From the NCBI GenBank assembly GCA_010032125.1, contig RHAU01000003.1, positions 1-24,856 on the forward strand: 24,856 nucleotides of DNA, in the 5' to 3' direction. The notes under the pieces are model-generated. The model made no database searches and was not told where the DNA came from. It saw nothing but the letters and a program-made list of their open reading frames with translations. Made by a program: the position numbers and the translations under genes. This DNA comes from Actinomycetota bacterium (GTDB taxonomy: Bacteria; Actinomycetota; Actinomycetes; Nanopelagicales; Nanopelagicaceae). Numbering within the stretch: the first letter of the stretch is position 1; each line of letters opens with the position of its first letter. This document shows, in pieces, positions 13,558-21,244 of this stretch.

Positions 13558-14790
13558 ATGCACTCTTGGCCAAGGCCATATTTGCCACCTGCGCTGGACG
13601 TTATCACTCACCCAGATCTGACTTTGACCGATAGTTACTCAAAGAAGACGTATGTCGTAAGCGATGCAAACATTTCGATGTACGTGTGTGGAATTACTCC
13701 GTATGACGCAACCCATCTTGGACATGCAGCCACGTACGTCGTATTTGACCTCATCAATAGGTATTTGAAGGCCAGCGGAAAGGAGGTTCATTTCGTTGAA
13801 AATGTAACCGATATAGACGAGCCGTTGTTTGAGCGAGCAAAGCGCGACGGAATCCGATGGGAAGATTTAGGGAAATCTCAGGTTGAACTCTTTCAAGCCG
13901 ATATGACAGAACTTCGAGTAATTCCACCTGCACCGTATCTTGGTGTTATTGAATCTATGCCGGCGATCATAAATGCCGTTGCGCGACTTGTTGATTCAGG
14001 TAAGACATATTCGCTCGCCGGTGATATCTACCTGGATTTAGCCCAAGATCCCTCGGCTCTGAGTAAATTGCCGATTGATATTGAGAGCGCCATTGAAATA
14101 TTTTCTCAACGCGGTGGCGATCCTCAACGTGAGGGAAAGCGACACCCGTTGGATCCTCTTTTATGGTCCTGCCCAAAAAATGATGAACCATCGTGGGATG
14201 CGCCATTTGGAAAAGGACGACCAGGTTGGCATATTGAATGTGTCGCCATCGCTCTTAACAATCTTCCGAATGCTTCTCGCAGCTCCATAACAATCCAAGG
14301 CGGTGGATCTGATCTTATCTTTCCGCACCATTACATGACTGGTGTGCAAGCGCGCTGCCTCACCGGAGAAGAGTTCGCTGCAATATATCTTCACGGCGGC
14401 ATGATTGGTCTCAATGGCGAAAAGATGAGTAAGAGTTTGGGTAATTTGGTCTTTGTTTCAAAACTCATATCTGAGGGAAAAGATCCCATGGCAATACGTC
14501 TTGCCCTCATCAATCGACATTACCGGAATGATGTGATGTGGAGCGATCAGCTCCTTACTCAAGCAGAATCTTTTCTCCGCAGAATTTCAGAGTCGCTAGC
14601 TAAGAGCGATGTAGCGCCAACAAAGCCCATCATTCAAGAGATGGTCAACGCGCTAGCAGATGATCTTGATGCACCACGTGTGTTGAGAGCCTTGGAGCAA
14701 TGGTGCTCTGAAACCGAGTCTGGTTCTCACGGTGGAGAAGCAGGTGAGCTAGCGCGTGCCCTTGATCTTTATCTCGGGATTGCGATTTAA
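13558..14790 (+). CDS. mshC: L-cysteine:1D-myo-inositol 2-amino-2-deoxy-alpha-D-glucopyranoside ligase (mycothiol synthesis)
   Basis: Joins cysteine to GlcN-Ins using ATP, the third enzyme of mycothiol synthesis; mycothiol is the actinobacterial thiol buffer. It is a paralogue of cysteinyl-tRNA synthetase. The 410-residue length and the N-terminus MHSWPRPYLPP fit MshC rather than CysS. Motifs are YVCGITPYDATHLGH (zinc Cys44, HLGH at 53-56), zinc ligands Cys228 (WHIEC) and His257 (FPHH), and KMSKS at 289-293. The CysS anticodon-binding domain is absent, as expected. It begins at a leaderless promoter. Its TAA stop shares TTAA with the stop of the convergent PAC2 gene. Confidence 0.95.
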   Translation: MHSWPRPYLPPALDVITHPDLTLTDSYSKKTYVVSDANISMYVCGITPYDATHLGHAATYVVFDLINRYLKASGKEVHFVENVTDIDEPLFERAKRDGIRWEDLGKSQVELFQADMTELRVIPPAPYLGVIESMPAIINAVARLVDSGKTYSLAGDIYLDLAQDPSALSKLPIDIESAIEIFSQRGGDPQREGKRHPLDPLLWSCPKNDEPSWDAPFGKGRPGWHIECVAIALNNLPNASRSSITIQGGGSDLIFPHHYMTGVQARCLTGEEFAAIYLHGGMIGLNGEKMSKSLGNLVFVSKLISEGKDPMAIRLALINRHYRNDVMWSDQLLTQAESFLRRISESLAKSDVAPTKPIIQEMVNALADDLDAPRVLRALEQWCSETESGSHGGEAGELARALDLYLGIAI

Positions 14791-15632
14791 AACTCTGGAT
14801 TTCTCCGAAGATAACGTTCGACTTCTCGCGCGATCGCATCGCCAGTCATTGTAGGGAAATCGCTTTCATCTTTACTTTTCTCAAGTTGCTTCACATATTC
14901 GCCAACTTCAAGATCTTCGGAAGCAAGTTGATCAACTTGTTTCTCCCATGACGATGATCGCTCAGGTAGATCGCCTTGGGCGATAGATATCTCTAGAAAA
15001 TCCTCTAGTGCATTAACAAGAGCAAGTGAAGCCTTTGGGCATGGGGGAGTTGAAACATAGTGAGGGACGGATGCCCATAACGAAACAGCATCGATTCCAC
15101 GCTTATATGTTGCATCTTGCAAGACTCCAATAATTCCGGTTGGACCTTCATACCGTGAGATTTCAACGCCGAGCCTTGACGCAACATCTGGATGAGCACC
15201 GCTACCTGTGACAACAATCGGTCGTGAGTGTGGACTATCAGCCAGTAGCGCTCCCAAGGTCACAACCATCGAAACTTCGTAATCATCGGCGAGGTCGAGT
15301 AATTCATCGCAAAAGGAACGCCAACGCATCGATGGTTCGATTCCTTTGACAATAAGAAAATCATGGGGGAGATGCGGTGTAGAAACTTCGTACACAGTCG
15401 TATTTGGCCAGACGATTTCGCGGACTACTTTCTCATCTACGCGAATGTGGGGACGATTAACTTGATAGTCGTAATAATCTTCAGAATCTAACTTCGCTAC
15501 CCGGTGGTGACTCCATACGGTTAGCAAATGTTCAATAGCGCCGCTCGCCGATTCAGCCGCGTCATTCCAGCCTTCAAACGCCCCTATCAATATCGGCTTT
15601 CGTAATGCAAAGGCGCTCTCGAAGAGGTGCAT
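14787..15632 (-). CDS. PAC2 family protein (proteasome assembly chaperone-like)
   Basis: A 281-residue PAC2-family protein: the N-terminus LIGAFEGWNDAAESASGAIEHLL, the central VVTLGALLADSPHSRP, the SGSG-like VVTGSGAH and GPTGIIGVLQ are typical. The family is named after a eukaryotic proteasome-assembly factor, but bacterial members have no demonstrated role; they also occur in species without proteasomes. In actinobacteria it sits beside metH, as here. The ATG at 15632 lies six bases after TAGGGT. It converges on mshC with a shared TTAA. Keeping it while the proteasome genes are absent from their usual place nearby argues against an obligatory proteasome role (inference). Confidence 0.88.
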   Translation of the reverse strand: MHLFESAFALRKPILIGAFEGWNDAAESASGAIEHLLTVWSHHRVAKLDSEDYYDYQVNRPHIRVDEKVVREIVWPNTTVYEVSTPHLPHDFLIVKGIEPSMRWRSFCDELLDLADDYEVSMVVTLGALLADSPHSRPIVVTGSGAHPDVASRLGVEISRYEGPTGIIGVLQDATYKRGIDAVSLWASVPHYVSTPPCPKASLALVNALEDFLEISIAQGDLPERSSSWEKQVDQLASEDLEVGEYVKQLEKSKDESDFPTMTGDAIAREVERYLRRNPEF

Positions 15633-15638
15633 GGTTAC

Positions 15639-15644
15639 ACCCTA
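15639..15644 (-). promoter_or_regulatory. -10 box of a leaderless promoter for the PAC2 gene
   Basis: On the minus strand TAGGGT, then GTAACC (6 nt), then ATG at 15632. It is only 3 bp away from the candidate metH -10 box on the other strand. Confidence 0.6.
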
Positions 15645-15647
15645 CGA

Positions 15648-15653
15648 TAAAGT
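15648..15653 (+). promoter_or_regulatory. Candidate -10 box for metH
   Basis: TAAAGT, then GACACTA (7 nt), then GTG at 15661. The spacing is one longer than the strict pattern. It supports starting metH at 15661. TACGAT at 15643-15648 is an alternative box. Confidence 0.45.
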
Positions 15654-15660
15654 GACACTA

Positions 15661-18600
15661 GTGAGCGCGTTGAAAATTGATAATCCAGGCTCATTACGTA
15701 CCGCCCTCTCTACCCGCGTTGTTATTGCCGACGGCGCGATGGGGACGATGATTCAGGCTGCCAACCCCACCTTAGAAGATTTTCAAGGCCACGAAGGCTG
15801 CAACGAAATATTGAACATCACACGACCGGAATTGATCGCTTCGATCCATCGAAAATACTTTGATGCCGGTGTTGATGCCGTAGAGACCAACACCTTCGGC
15901 GCAAACCTCGGAAACTTAAGCGAGTACGGAATCACCGAGCGCATTTATGAATTAGCCGTTGCTGGAGCAAAGATCGCTCGCTCCGTTGCAGATGAATACT
16001 CCGAGAAGAAATGGGTTCTCGGCTCCCTCGGTCCTGGAACCAAACTTCCAACGTTGGGACATGTGACGTATGAGATTCTCCGCGATGCCTATGAATCTGC
16101 ATCTCAGGGATTAATAGATGGCGGCTCTGATGCATTACTCATCGAAACCACACAAGATCTTCTCCAGGCTAAAGCCGCAGTAAACGGAGCACGTGCTGCC
16201 ATTACGAAAGCGGATCGAGACATTGTTCTTATCGCGCAAGTCACTGTTGAAACAACGGGAACCATGCTTCTCGGCAGCGAAATCGGTGCCGCGCTCAATG
16301 CTCTTTCAGCGCTTGATATAGATGTCATCGGCATGAATTGTGCAACCGGTCCAGCAGAAATGAGTGAACACTTACGTCAACTCAGTAAATCATCTCCAGT
16401 AATGATTTCGTGTATGCCCAACGCAGGCCTACCCGTCCTCAAAGATGGTGGTGCTTACTACCCACTATCTCCAGATGAACTGGCAGCCGCACTCGCCGAA
16501 TACGTCGATAACTATAAATTGAATCTCATTGGCGGATGTTGTGGCACAACACCGTCACATCTTGCTGCAGTCGTCTCCACATTGAAAAACCGCTCATTGC
16601 AATCGAGAACTCCACAGTTAGAAGTTGGTGCGTCCTCTCTCTATCAATTCGTTCCATTTCGCCAGGATCAGACCTACATGGCGATTGGTGAGCGAACAAA
16701 TGCAAACGGAAGCAGAGCTTTCCGCGACGCGCTTCTTGCTGAAGATTGGGAGAAATGCATTGAGATTGCGAAAGATCAGATCCGCGAAGGCGCTCATATG
16801 CTCGACCTATCCGTCGATTACGTGGGTCGCAATGGCGTAGCTGACATGCGAGAACTGTCGGCACGGCTTGCAACTTCTTCAACACTTCCTGTCGTTCTAG
16901 ATTCCACAGAGCCTGACGTGCTCAAAGCAGGTCTTGAAAATCTCGGAGGTCGATCTGTCATCAATTCGGTCAACTATGAAGATGGTGATGGACCCAATTC
17001 TCGTTTTGCCCGAATCATGCCTCTTGTTAAGGAACACGGTGCTGCGGTTGTCGCATTAACGATTGATGAAGAAGGCCAAGCTCGAACTACGGAGTGGAAA
17101 CTCAAAGTTGCTCGAAGGTTGATTAAGGACCTAACTCAGAATTGGGGAGTTGCGGTTTCGGACATCATGATTGATTGCCTTACTTTTCCGATTGCAACCG
17201 GACAAGAAGAGACACGGGGAGACGCCAAGGAAACCATTGAAGCAATTCGCACGTTGAAACGTGAATACCCAGATGTCCAAACAACGCTAGGCGTCAGTAA
17301 CGTCTCATTTGGTCTAAATCCGGCTGCGCGAGTTGTTTTGAATTCTGCTTTTCTTTCTGAAGCAGTGAAGGCAGGTCTTGATTCGGCAATCGTTCATCCT
17401 TCAAAGATCACGCCAACGGCGCGAATTCCGGAGGAGCAACTCAAAGTCGCCCTGGATCTCATCTACGACCGCCGCGAATTTACGGGTGATGAATGTACGT
17501 ATGACCCATTAGCGCGCTTTTTAGAACTATTTGAAGGCGTCGAACTCACATCATCAAAGTCTTCGCGTGCAGCTGAACTCGCGGCTCTTCCACTTACGGA
17601 GCGATTACAGCGTCGCATCATTGATGGTGAAAAGCAGGGGCTAGAAGCTGATCTTGATGAAGCTCGCTCTACGGGCATCGCCCCACTCTCGATTATCAAC
17701 GACTATCTACTTTCAGGAATGAAGACGGTGGGAGAACTTTTTGGGCGCGGTGAAATGCAGCTCCCATTCGTTCTTCAGTCAGCAGAAGTAATGAAGCAAG
17801 CGGTTGCCTTACTTGAGCCCCACATGGAGAAATCCGAAAGCACCGATCGCGGTTCGATTCTTCTTGCGACCGTCAAAGGCGATGTTCACGATATCGGTAA
17901 GAATTTAGTCGACATCATTCTCTCCAATAACGGATATCGCACCGTGAACATTGGAATCAAGCAAACAATTAATCAGATTATTGATGCTGCAACTGAATCC
18001 AAAGTTGATGTTATTGGCATGAGTGGCCTCCTAGTGAAATCAACAGTAATAATGAAGGAGAACTTAGAGGAGTTAGAAAGTAGGGGGCTTGCCGATAAGT
18101 GGCCGATCTTGCTCGGGGGAGCGGCATTAACTCGAACCTTTGTCGAAGCTGACCTTGCTCCGAAGTTTGCCGGAACTGTGCGCTATGCGAAAGATGCCTT
18201 CGAGGGACTATCGCTGATGGATTCCATCATGGCGATCAAGAAGGGTGAGTCAGGAGTAACTCTTCCTCCTTTGAAGGAGAGACGTACAAAGCAAACCGTG
18301 GATACCGAAAGAGAGATTGATACTCGCCGAAGCGATGTCAGCAGCACGAATCAGGTTCCCAATCCACCTTTCTATGGTTCTAAAGTCATTAAAGGTGTTC
18401 AACTCAATGAATATTCATCTTTACTAGATGAGCGTGCGCTCTTCGTTGGTCAATGGGGAATGAAAGCAAACCGAGGTGAATATGAATCGATGGTAGAAAA
18501 TGAGGGACGACCTCGACTGCGACAATTACTCAATGAATCCTTGTCATCAGGTTGGCTTAATGCTGCGGTTGTTTATGGTTATTTTCCCTGTTACAGCGAA

Positions 18601-19149
18601 GGGAATGACCTCGTCATTCTCCATCACGAAAAAGAGAGATTCGGTCAAGAGAGATTACGTTTCACTTTTCCTCGCCAACGCCGTGATCGAAGATTGTGCA
18701 TAAGCGATTTTTTCCGGAGCAAGGATTCAGGTGAAATCGATGTCGTCGCTTTCCATATTGTCACGATGGGCCAATCAGTATCTGAAGCTACGGCAGAGCT
18801 ATTCAACGCAAATAAGTATCGGGAGTACTTAGAGTTGCATGGACTGTCAGTTCAATTAACCGAGGCGCTTGCTGAATATTGGCATTCCCGAGTGCGACAT
18901 GAACTGGGTTTTGCAAAGGAAGATGGCTCACAACTTCAAGAGATTCTTGACCAAGGTTATCGAGGATCTCGTTACAGTTTTGGCTATCCGGCCTGTCCAG
19001 ATCTTGCCCAGCAGGTTGAACTCTGTTCGCTGCTAGACCCTGATCGGATTGGCGTCTCGCTATCAGAGGAATATCAATTACACCCTGAACAATCCACATC
19101 AGCAATTATCGTTCACCATCCCGAAGCGAAATACTTTAATGCCCAATAA
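15661..19149 (+). CDS. metH: Cobalamin-dependent methionine synthase
   Basis: Transfers the methyl group of 5-methyltetrahydrofolate to homocysteine via methylcobalamin. All four modules are present (numbering from 15661): homocysteine-binding domain with zinc cysteines in NCATGP and GGCCGTT (about 293-294); pterin-binding domain from about 340 (GERTNANGS); cap and B12-binding domain with DVHDIG (cobalt-ligating His about 743); and AdoMet reactivation domain from about 890 with RGSRYSFGYP near 1101-1110. Length, 1162 residues, is typical. The frame is open to an ATG at 15631, but that ATG overlaps the divergent PAC2 start codon. GTG at 15661 follows a TAAAGT box and leaves the conserved region intact; GTG 15652 is also possible. 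Cobalamin must be made or imported; no such genes lie here. It overlaps the HAD gene by 11 bp. Confidence 0.96.
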   Translation: MSALKIDNPGSLRTALSTRVVIADGAMGTMIQAANPTLEDFQGHEGCNEILNITRPELIASIHRKYFDAGVDAVETNTFGANLGNLSEYGITERIYELAVAGAKIARSVADEYSEKKWVLGSLGPGTKLPTLGHVTYEILRDAYESASQGLIDGGSDALLIETTQDLLQAKAAVNGARAAITKADRDIVLIAQVTVETTGTMLLGSEIGAALNALSALDIDVIGMNCATGPAEMSEHLRQLSKSSPVMISCMPNAGLPVLKDGGAYYPLSPDELAAALAEYVDNYKLNLIGGCCGTTPSHLAAVVSTLKNRSLQSRTPQLEVGASSLYQFVPFRQDQTYMAIGERTNANGSRAFRDALLAEDWEKCIEIAKDQIREGAHMLDLSVDYVGRNGVADMRELSARLATSSTLPVVLDSTEPDVLKAGLENLGGRSVINSVNYEDGDGPNSRFARIMPLVKEHGAAVVALTIDEEGQARTTEWKLKVARRLIKDLTQNWGVAVSDIMIDCLTFPIATGQEETRGDAKETIEAIRTLKREYPDVQTTLGVSNVSFGLNPAARVVLNSAFLSEAVKAGLDSAIVHPSKITPTARIPEEQLKVALDLIYDRREFTGDECTYDPLARFLELFEGVELTSSKSSRAAELAALPLTERLQRRIIDGEKQGLEADLDEARSTGIAPLSIINDYLLSGMKTVGELFGRGEMQLPFVLQSAEVMKQAVALLEPHMEKSESTDRGSILLATVKGDVHDIGKNLVDIILSNNGYRTVNIGIKQTINQIIDAATESKVDVIGMSGLLVKSTVIMKENLEELESRGLADKWPILLGGAALTRTFVEADLAPKFAGTVRYAKDAFEGLSLMDSIMAIKKGESGVTLPPLKERRTKQTVDTEREIDTRRSDVSSTNQVPNPPFYGSKVIKGVQLNEYSSLLDERALFVGQWGMKANRGEYESMVENEGRPRLRQLLNESLSSGWLNAAVVYGYFPCYSEGNDLVILHHEKERFGQERLRFTFPRQRRDRRLCISDFFRSKDSGEIDVVAFHIVTMGQSVSEATAELFNANKYREYLELHGLSVQLTEALAEYWHSRVRHELGFAKEDGSQLQEILDQGYRGSRYSFGYPACPDLAQQVELCSLLDPDRIGVSLSEEYQLHPEQSTSAIIVHHPEAKYFNAQ

Positions 19150-19819
19150 CAACACATATCCCTTTGAATCCGTTCTTTGGGATATGGATGGAACTTTGGT
19201 AGATACCGAACCGCTGTGGATCGATGAAGAGCGGCAGCTCATGCAATCGCTGGGATACGAGTGGGATGATGAAGACGCTCGATATTGCATCGGCGGTCCG
19301 ATGAGTCGAGTTGATGAATACATGAGGGCAAAAACCAACTATGCGTTTGCTTCTTTTGAACTTACTGAAATTCTTATAGCGAGAATGGTGGAACGGTTGT
19401 CGCAACCGTTGAGGTTTTCTACGGGCGCCCTCGAACTTCTTGAGGATCTACACCGCAATTCGATACCGCTTGCACTTGTGAGCGCCAGCCCTCGTCCCAT
19501 TGTCGACAGAGTTTTGAAAACAATTGATAGTGACTTTTTCACAACGACTATTTCCAATGATGATGTCCGTGAATCTAAACCAGCGCCCGAGGGATACATC
19601 AAAGCCGCCACGTTATTGGGCGCAGCCATCGAACGCTCATTAGTCATAGAAGATTCGATCACTGGGGTTCGCGCGGCCATGGATTCGGGCGCATGTGTTC
19701 TTGCGATTCCTCATCTTCTAGAGCTTCCCTCCGGTCCGAGAACTATTCAACGCCTCAGTCTTGAGGGTCTGACGTACAAGAACCTCCCCGAGATTTTCGA
19801 ATCCATTCTCGCGAGATAA
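19139..19819 (+). CDS. HAD superfamily phosphatase (beta-phosphoglucomutase/phosphoglycolate-like)
   Basis: A 226-residue HAD hydrolase, subfamily IA. Motif I is WDMDGTLVDTEPLW (Asp15, Asp17), motif II SASPRP, motif III ESKPAPEGY (Lys) and motif IV VIEDSITGVRAA. A helical cap lies between motif I and II. The substrate is unassigned; sugar phosphates or FMN-like phosphates are typical for the group. The frame is open back to 19049, but the ATG at 19139 gives the normal N-terminus; it overlaps the metH stop by 11 bp and must be co-translated. A HAD gene in the metH-trmI interval is a recurring actinobacterial arrangement. Its stop TAA forms part of the likely trmI -10. Confidence 0.9.
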   Translation: MPNNNTYPFESVLWDMDGTLVDTEPLWIDEERQLMQSLGYEWDDEDARYCIGGPMSRVDEYMRAKTNYAFASFELTEILIARMVERLSQPLRFSTGALELLEDLHRNSIPLALVSASPRPIVDRVLKTIDSDFFTTTISNDDVRESKPAPEGYIKAATLLGAAIERSLVIEDSITGVRAAMDSGACVLAIPHLLELPSGPRTIQRLSLEGLTYKNLPEIFESILAR

Positions 19820-19820
19820 T
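19815..19820 (+). promoter_or_regulatory. Possible -10 box for trmI
   Basis: GATAAT, then AATCAA (6 nt), then ATG at 19827. It differs from TATAAT only at the first base and contains the HAD gene stop codon TAA. A near match to the leaderless pattern. Confidence 0.4.
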
Positions 19821-19826
19821 AATCAA

Positions 19827-20678
19827 ATGCAGGTTATGGGAACCGGACCGTTCCGGGATGGCGATCGAGTACAACTTACCGACGAAAAAGGAAAGATGTA
19901 TTCGTTCTTCCTTTCACACGGCGGACAATGGCATTCGCATAAAGGCTGGATTAATCACGACCAGATCATTGGAACAGATGAAGGCACCATCATTCTCTCT
20001 AGTAGTGGCTCTGCATATCAGGCACTTCGCCCTCTTTTACATGATTACCTTCTTTCGATGCCCAGAGGCGCAACGATCATTTATCCGAAGGATTCGGCTC
20101 TCATCATCGGATATGCAGATATCTTTCCTGGATCAAAGATTTTAGAGGCGGGCGCTGGTTCAGGCGCGCTGTCCATCAACTTACTTCGAGCAACGGGTAG
20201 CGCCGGTTTGCTTCATTCATTTGAAGAACGTCCAGAGTTTGCCGATATAGCTCGCGAAAGTGTTAAGAATTATTTCGGAGAAGTGCCGCCTCAATGGCGA
20301 CTTGAGATAGGCAAAGTCCAGGAAGCAAAACTCGAACCAATTTATGATCGCGTTATCTTTGACATGTTGGCGCCGTGGGATTGTCTAGAGATTGCCGCTC
20401 GAGCACTCAAACCTGGGGGAGTTCTCTGTTGTTACGTTGCTACAACGACCCAACTTTCTAGAGTCGCTGAAGGAATTAAAGAGTCTGGAAATTTCACTGA
20501 ACCCGAGTCGTTCGAAGCCCTGATTCGACCTTGGCATCATGAGGGATTAGCTGTGAGACCACAACACTCTATGAATGCCCACACAGGGTTCTTAACATTT
20601 ACACGTAGGGTTGCGCCTGGTTCAAAACCGATTCGCAGACGACGACGCCCGTCAAAAGGGTCGCAAACCGAAGAGTGA
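19827..20678 (+). CDS. trmI: tRNA (adenine-58-N1)-methyltransferase TrmI
   Basis: Methylates N1 of A58 in the T-loop of tRNA with S-adenosylmethionine. The N-terminal beta domain (FRDGDRVQLTDEKGKMY, then HKGWINHDQIIG) is followed by the linker RGATIIYPKDSALI, the SAM motif EAGAGSGALS (107-116), a mid-domain FEERPEFADIA acidic loop and DMLAPW, all diagnostic of TrmI. The 283 residues end in a basic tail (RRRRRPSKGSQ) that could aid RNA binding. An internal Met at residue 4 is an alternative start. In most actinobacteria the next genes are the proteasomal ATPase and Pup ligase cluster; here the convergent FKBP gene follows after 20 bp. Confidence 0.94.
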   Translation: MQVMGTGPFRDGDRVQLTDEKGKMYSFFLSHGGQWHSHKGWINHDQIIGTDEGTIILSSSGSAYQALRPLLHDYLLSMPRGATIIYPKDSALIIGYADIFPGSKILEAGAGSGALSINLLRATGSAGLLHSFEERPEFADIARESVKNYFGEVPPQWRLEIGKVQEAKLEPIYDRVIFDMLAPWDCLEIAARALKPGGVLCCYVATTTQLSRVAEGIKESGNFTEPESFEALIRPWHHEGLAVRPQHSMNAHTGFLTFTRRVAPGSKPIRRRRRPSKGSQTEE

Positions 20679-20698
20679 AATATCCGATTCGTTAAGAG

Positions 20699-21205
20699 TT
20701 AACTGACGGCGATGAGATCGACAACAAAGATCAATGTCTCATTGGCCGCAAGCGGTCCGGAAGCAACGTCTCCATAACCTAGTGACGGTGGGATGACCAG
20801 AAGACGTCTTCCGCCAACCTTCATTCCTGGAATTCCTTGTTGCCAACCTTGAATGACCTGATTGAGTCCGAAGGTTGCAGGTTGTGATACCCAAGAAGAT
20901 TCAACAACTTGACCTGTCGACCATGCCATCAAGACGTAATGGACTGTCAACGTTGATGTTGCAACAGCTTCGGCGCCATCACCAACAATTAAATCTTTTA
21001 CTTGCAGATCTGACGGTGGTGTTCCAGTAGGCGCGGTTATGACCGGTTCAGCACCTTTATCACCAGCAACTTGAGGGAGATTGTCTTGTGCCACGGTGCT
21101 ACCTCCTTGAGGGTTGGATGACGGCGCCCCGCCATCGGTTGTGCAGCTCGATAGAAGCGCAATAAGCGCGAGGACTGTCATTGGAAGTAGGAGGCGTTTT
21201 CTCAT
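20699..21205 (-). CDS. FKBP-type peptidyl-prolyl cis-trans isomerase, lipoprotein
   Basis: A 168-residue exported foldase. The N-terminus is a lipoprotein signal (MRKR, a hydrophobic stretch, then LLSSC with the lipidated Cys21), followed by a low-complexity Ser/Gly/Pro-rich linker to about residue 60. The FKBP domain has TVHYVLMAW, FGLNQVIQGWQQGIPGMKVGGRRLLVIPPSLGYG and a final LIFVVDLIAV. The Asp of the usual FDSS motif is Glu here (VVESSW), so catalytic efficiency may differ. ATG at 21205 lies six bases after TAAGGT. An FKBP gene between pafA and pafB is common in actinobacteria; here it marks the right border of the missing Pup cluster and is inverted relative to pafB. Confidence 0.92.
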   Translation of the reverse strand: MRKRLLLPMTVLALIALLSSCTTDGGAPSSNPQGGSTVAQDNLPQVAGDKGAEPVITAPTGTPPSDLQVKDLIVGDGAEAVATSTLTVHYVLMAWSTGQVVESSWVSQPATFGLNQVIQGWQQGIPGMKVGGRRLLVIPPSLGYGDVASGPLAANETLIFVVDLIAVS

Positions 21206-21211
21206 GACGGC

Positions 21212-21217
21212 ACCTTA
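21212..21217 (-). promoter_or_regulatory. -10 box of a leaderless promoter for the FKBP gene
   Basis: On the minus strand TAAGGT, then GCCGTC (6 nt), then ATG at 21205. It is divergent from pafB, with 15 bp between the two boxes. Confidence 0.6.
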
Positions 21218-21232
21218 CCAACCGCGAGCCAC

Positions 21233-21238
21233 TAATCT
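21233..21238 (+). promoter_or_regulatory. -10 box of a leaderless promoter for pafBC
   Basis: TAATCT, then CGCCTT (6 nt), then ATG at 21245. No obvious -35 is seen. Confidence 0.6.
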
Positions 21239-21244
21239 CGCCTT

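Noticed and set aside
16526..16885. A 119-codon minus-strand open frame inside metH
   Set aside because: It lies opposite the homocysteine/pterin-binding domains of methionine synthase, which are intact in the plus frame.
19049..19138. A 30-residue N-terminal extension of the HAD phosphatase
   Set aside because: It lies within the metH AdoMet domain coding sequence, and HAD motif I sits at the normal distance from the ATG at 19139.
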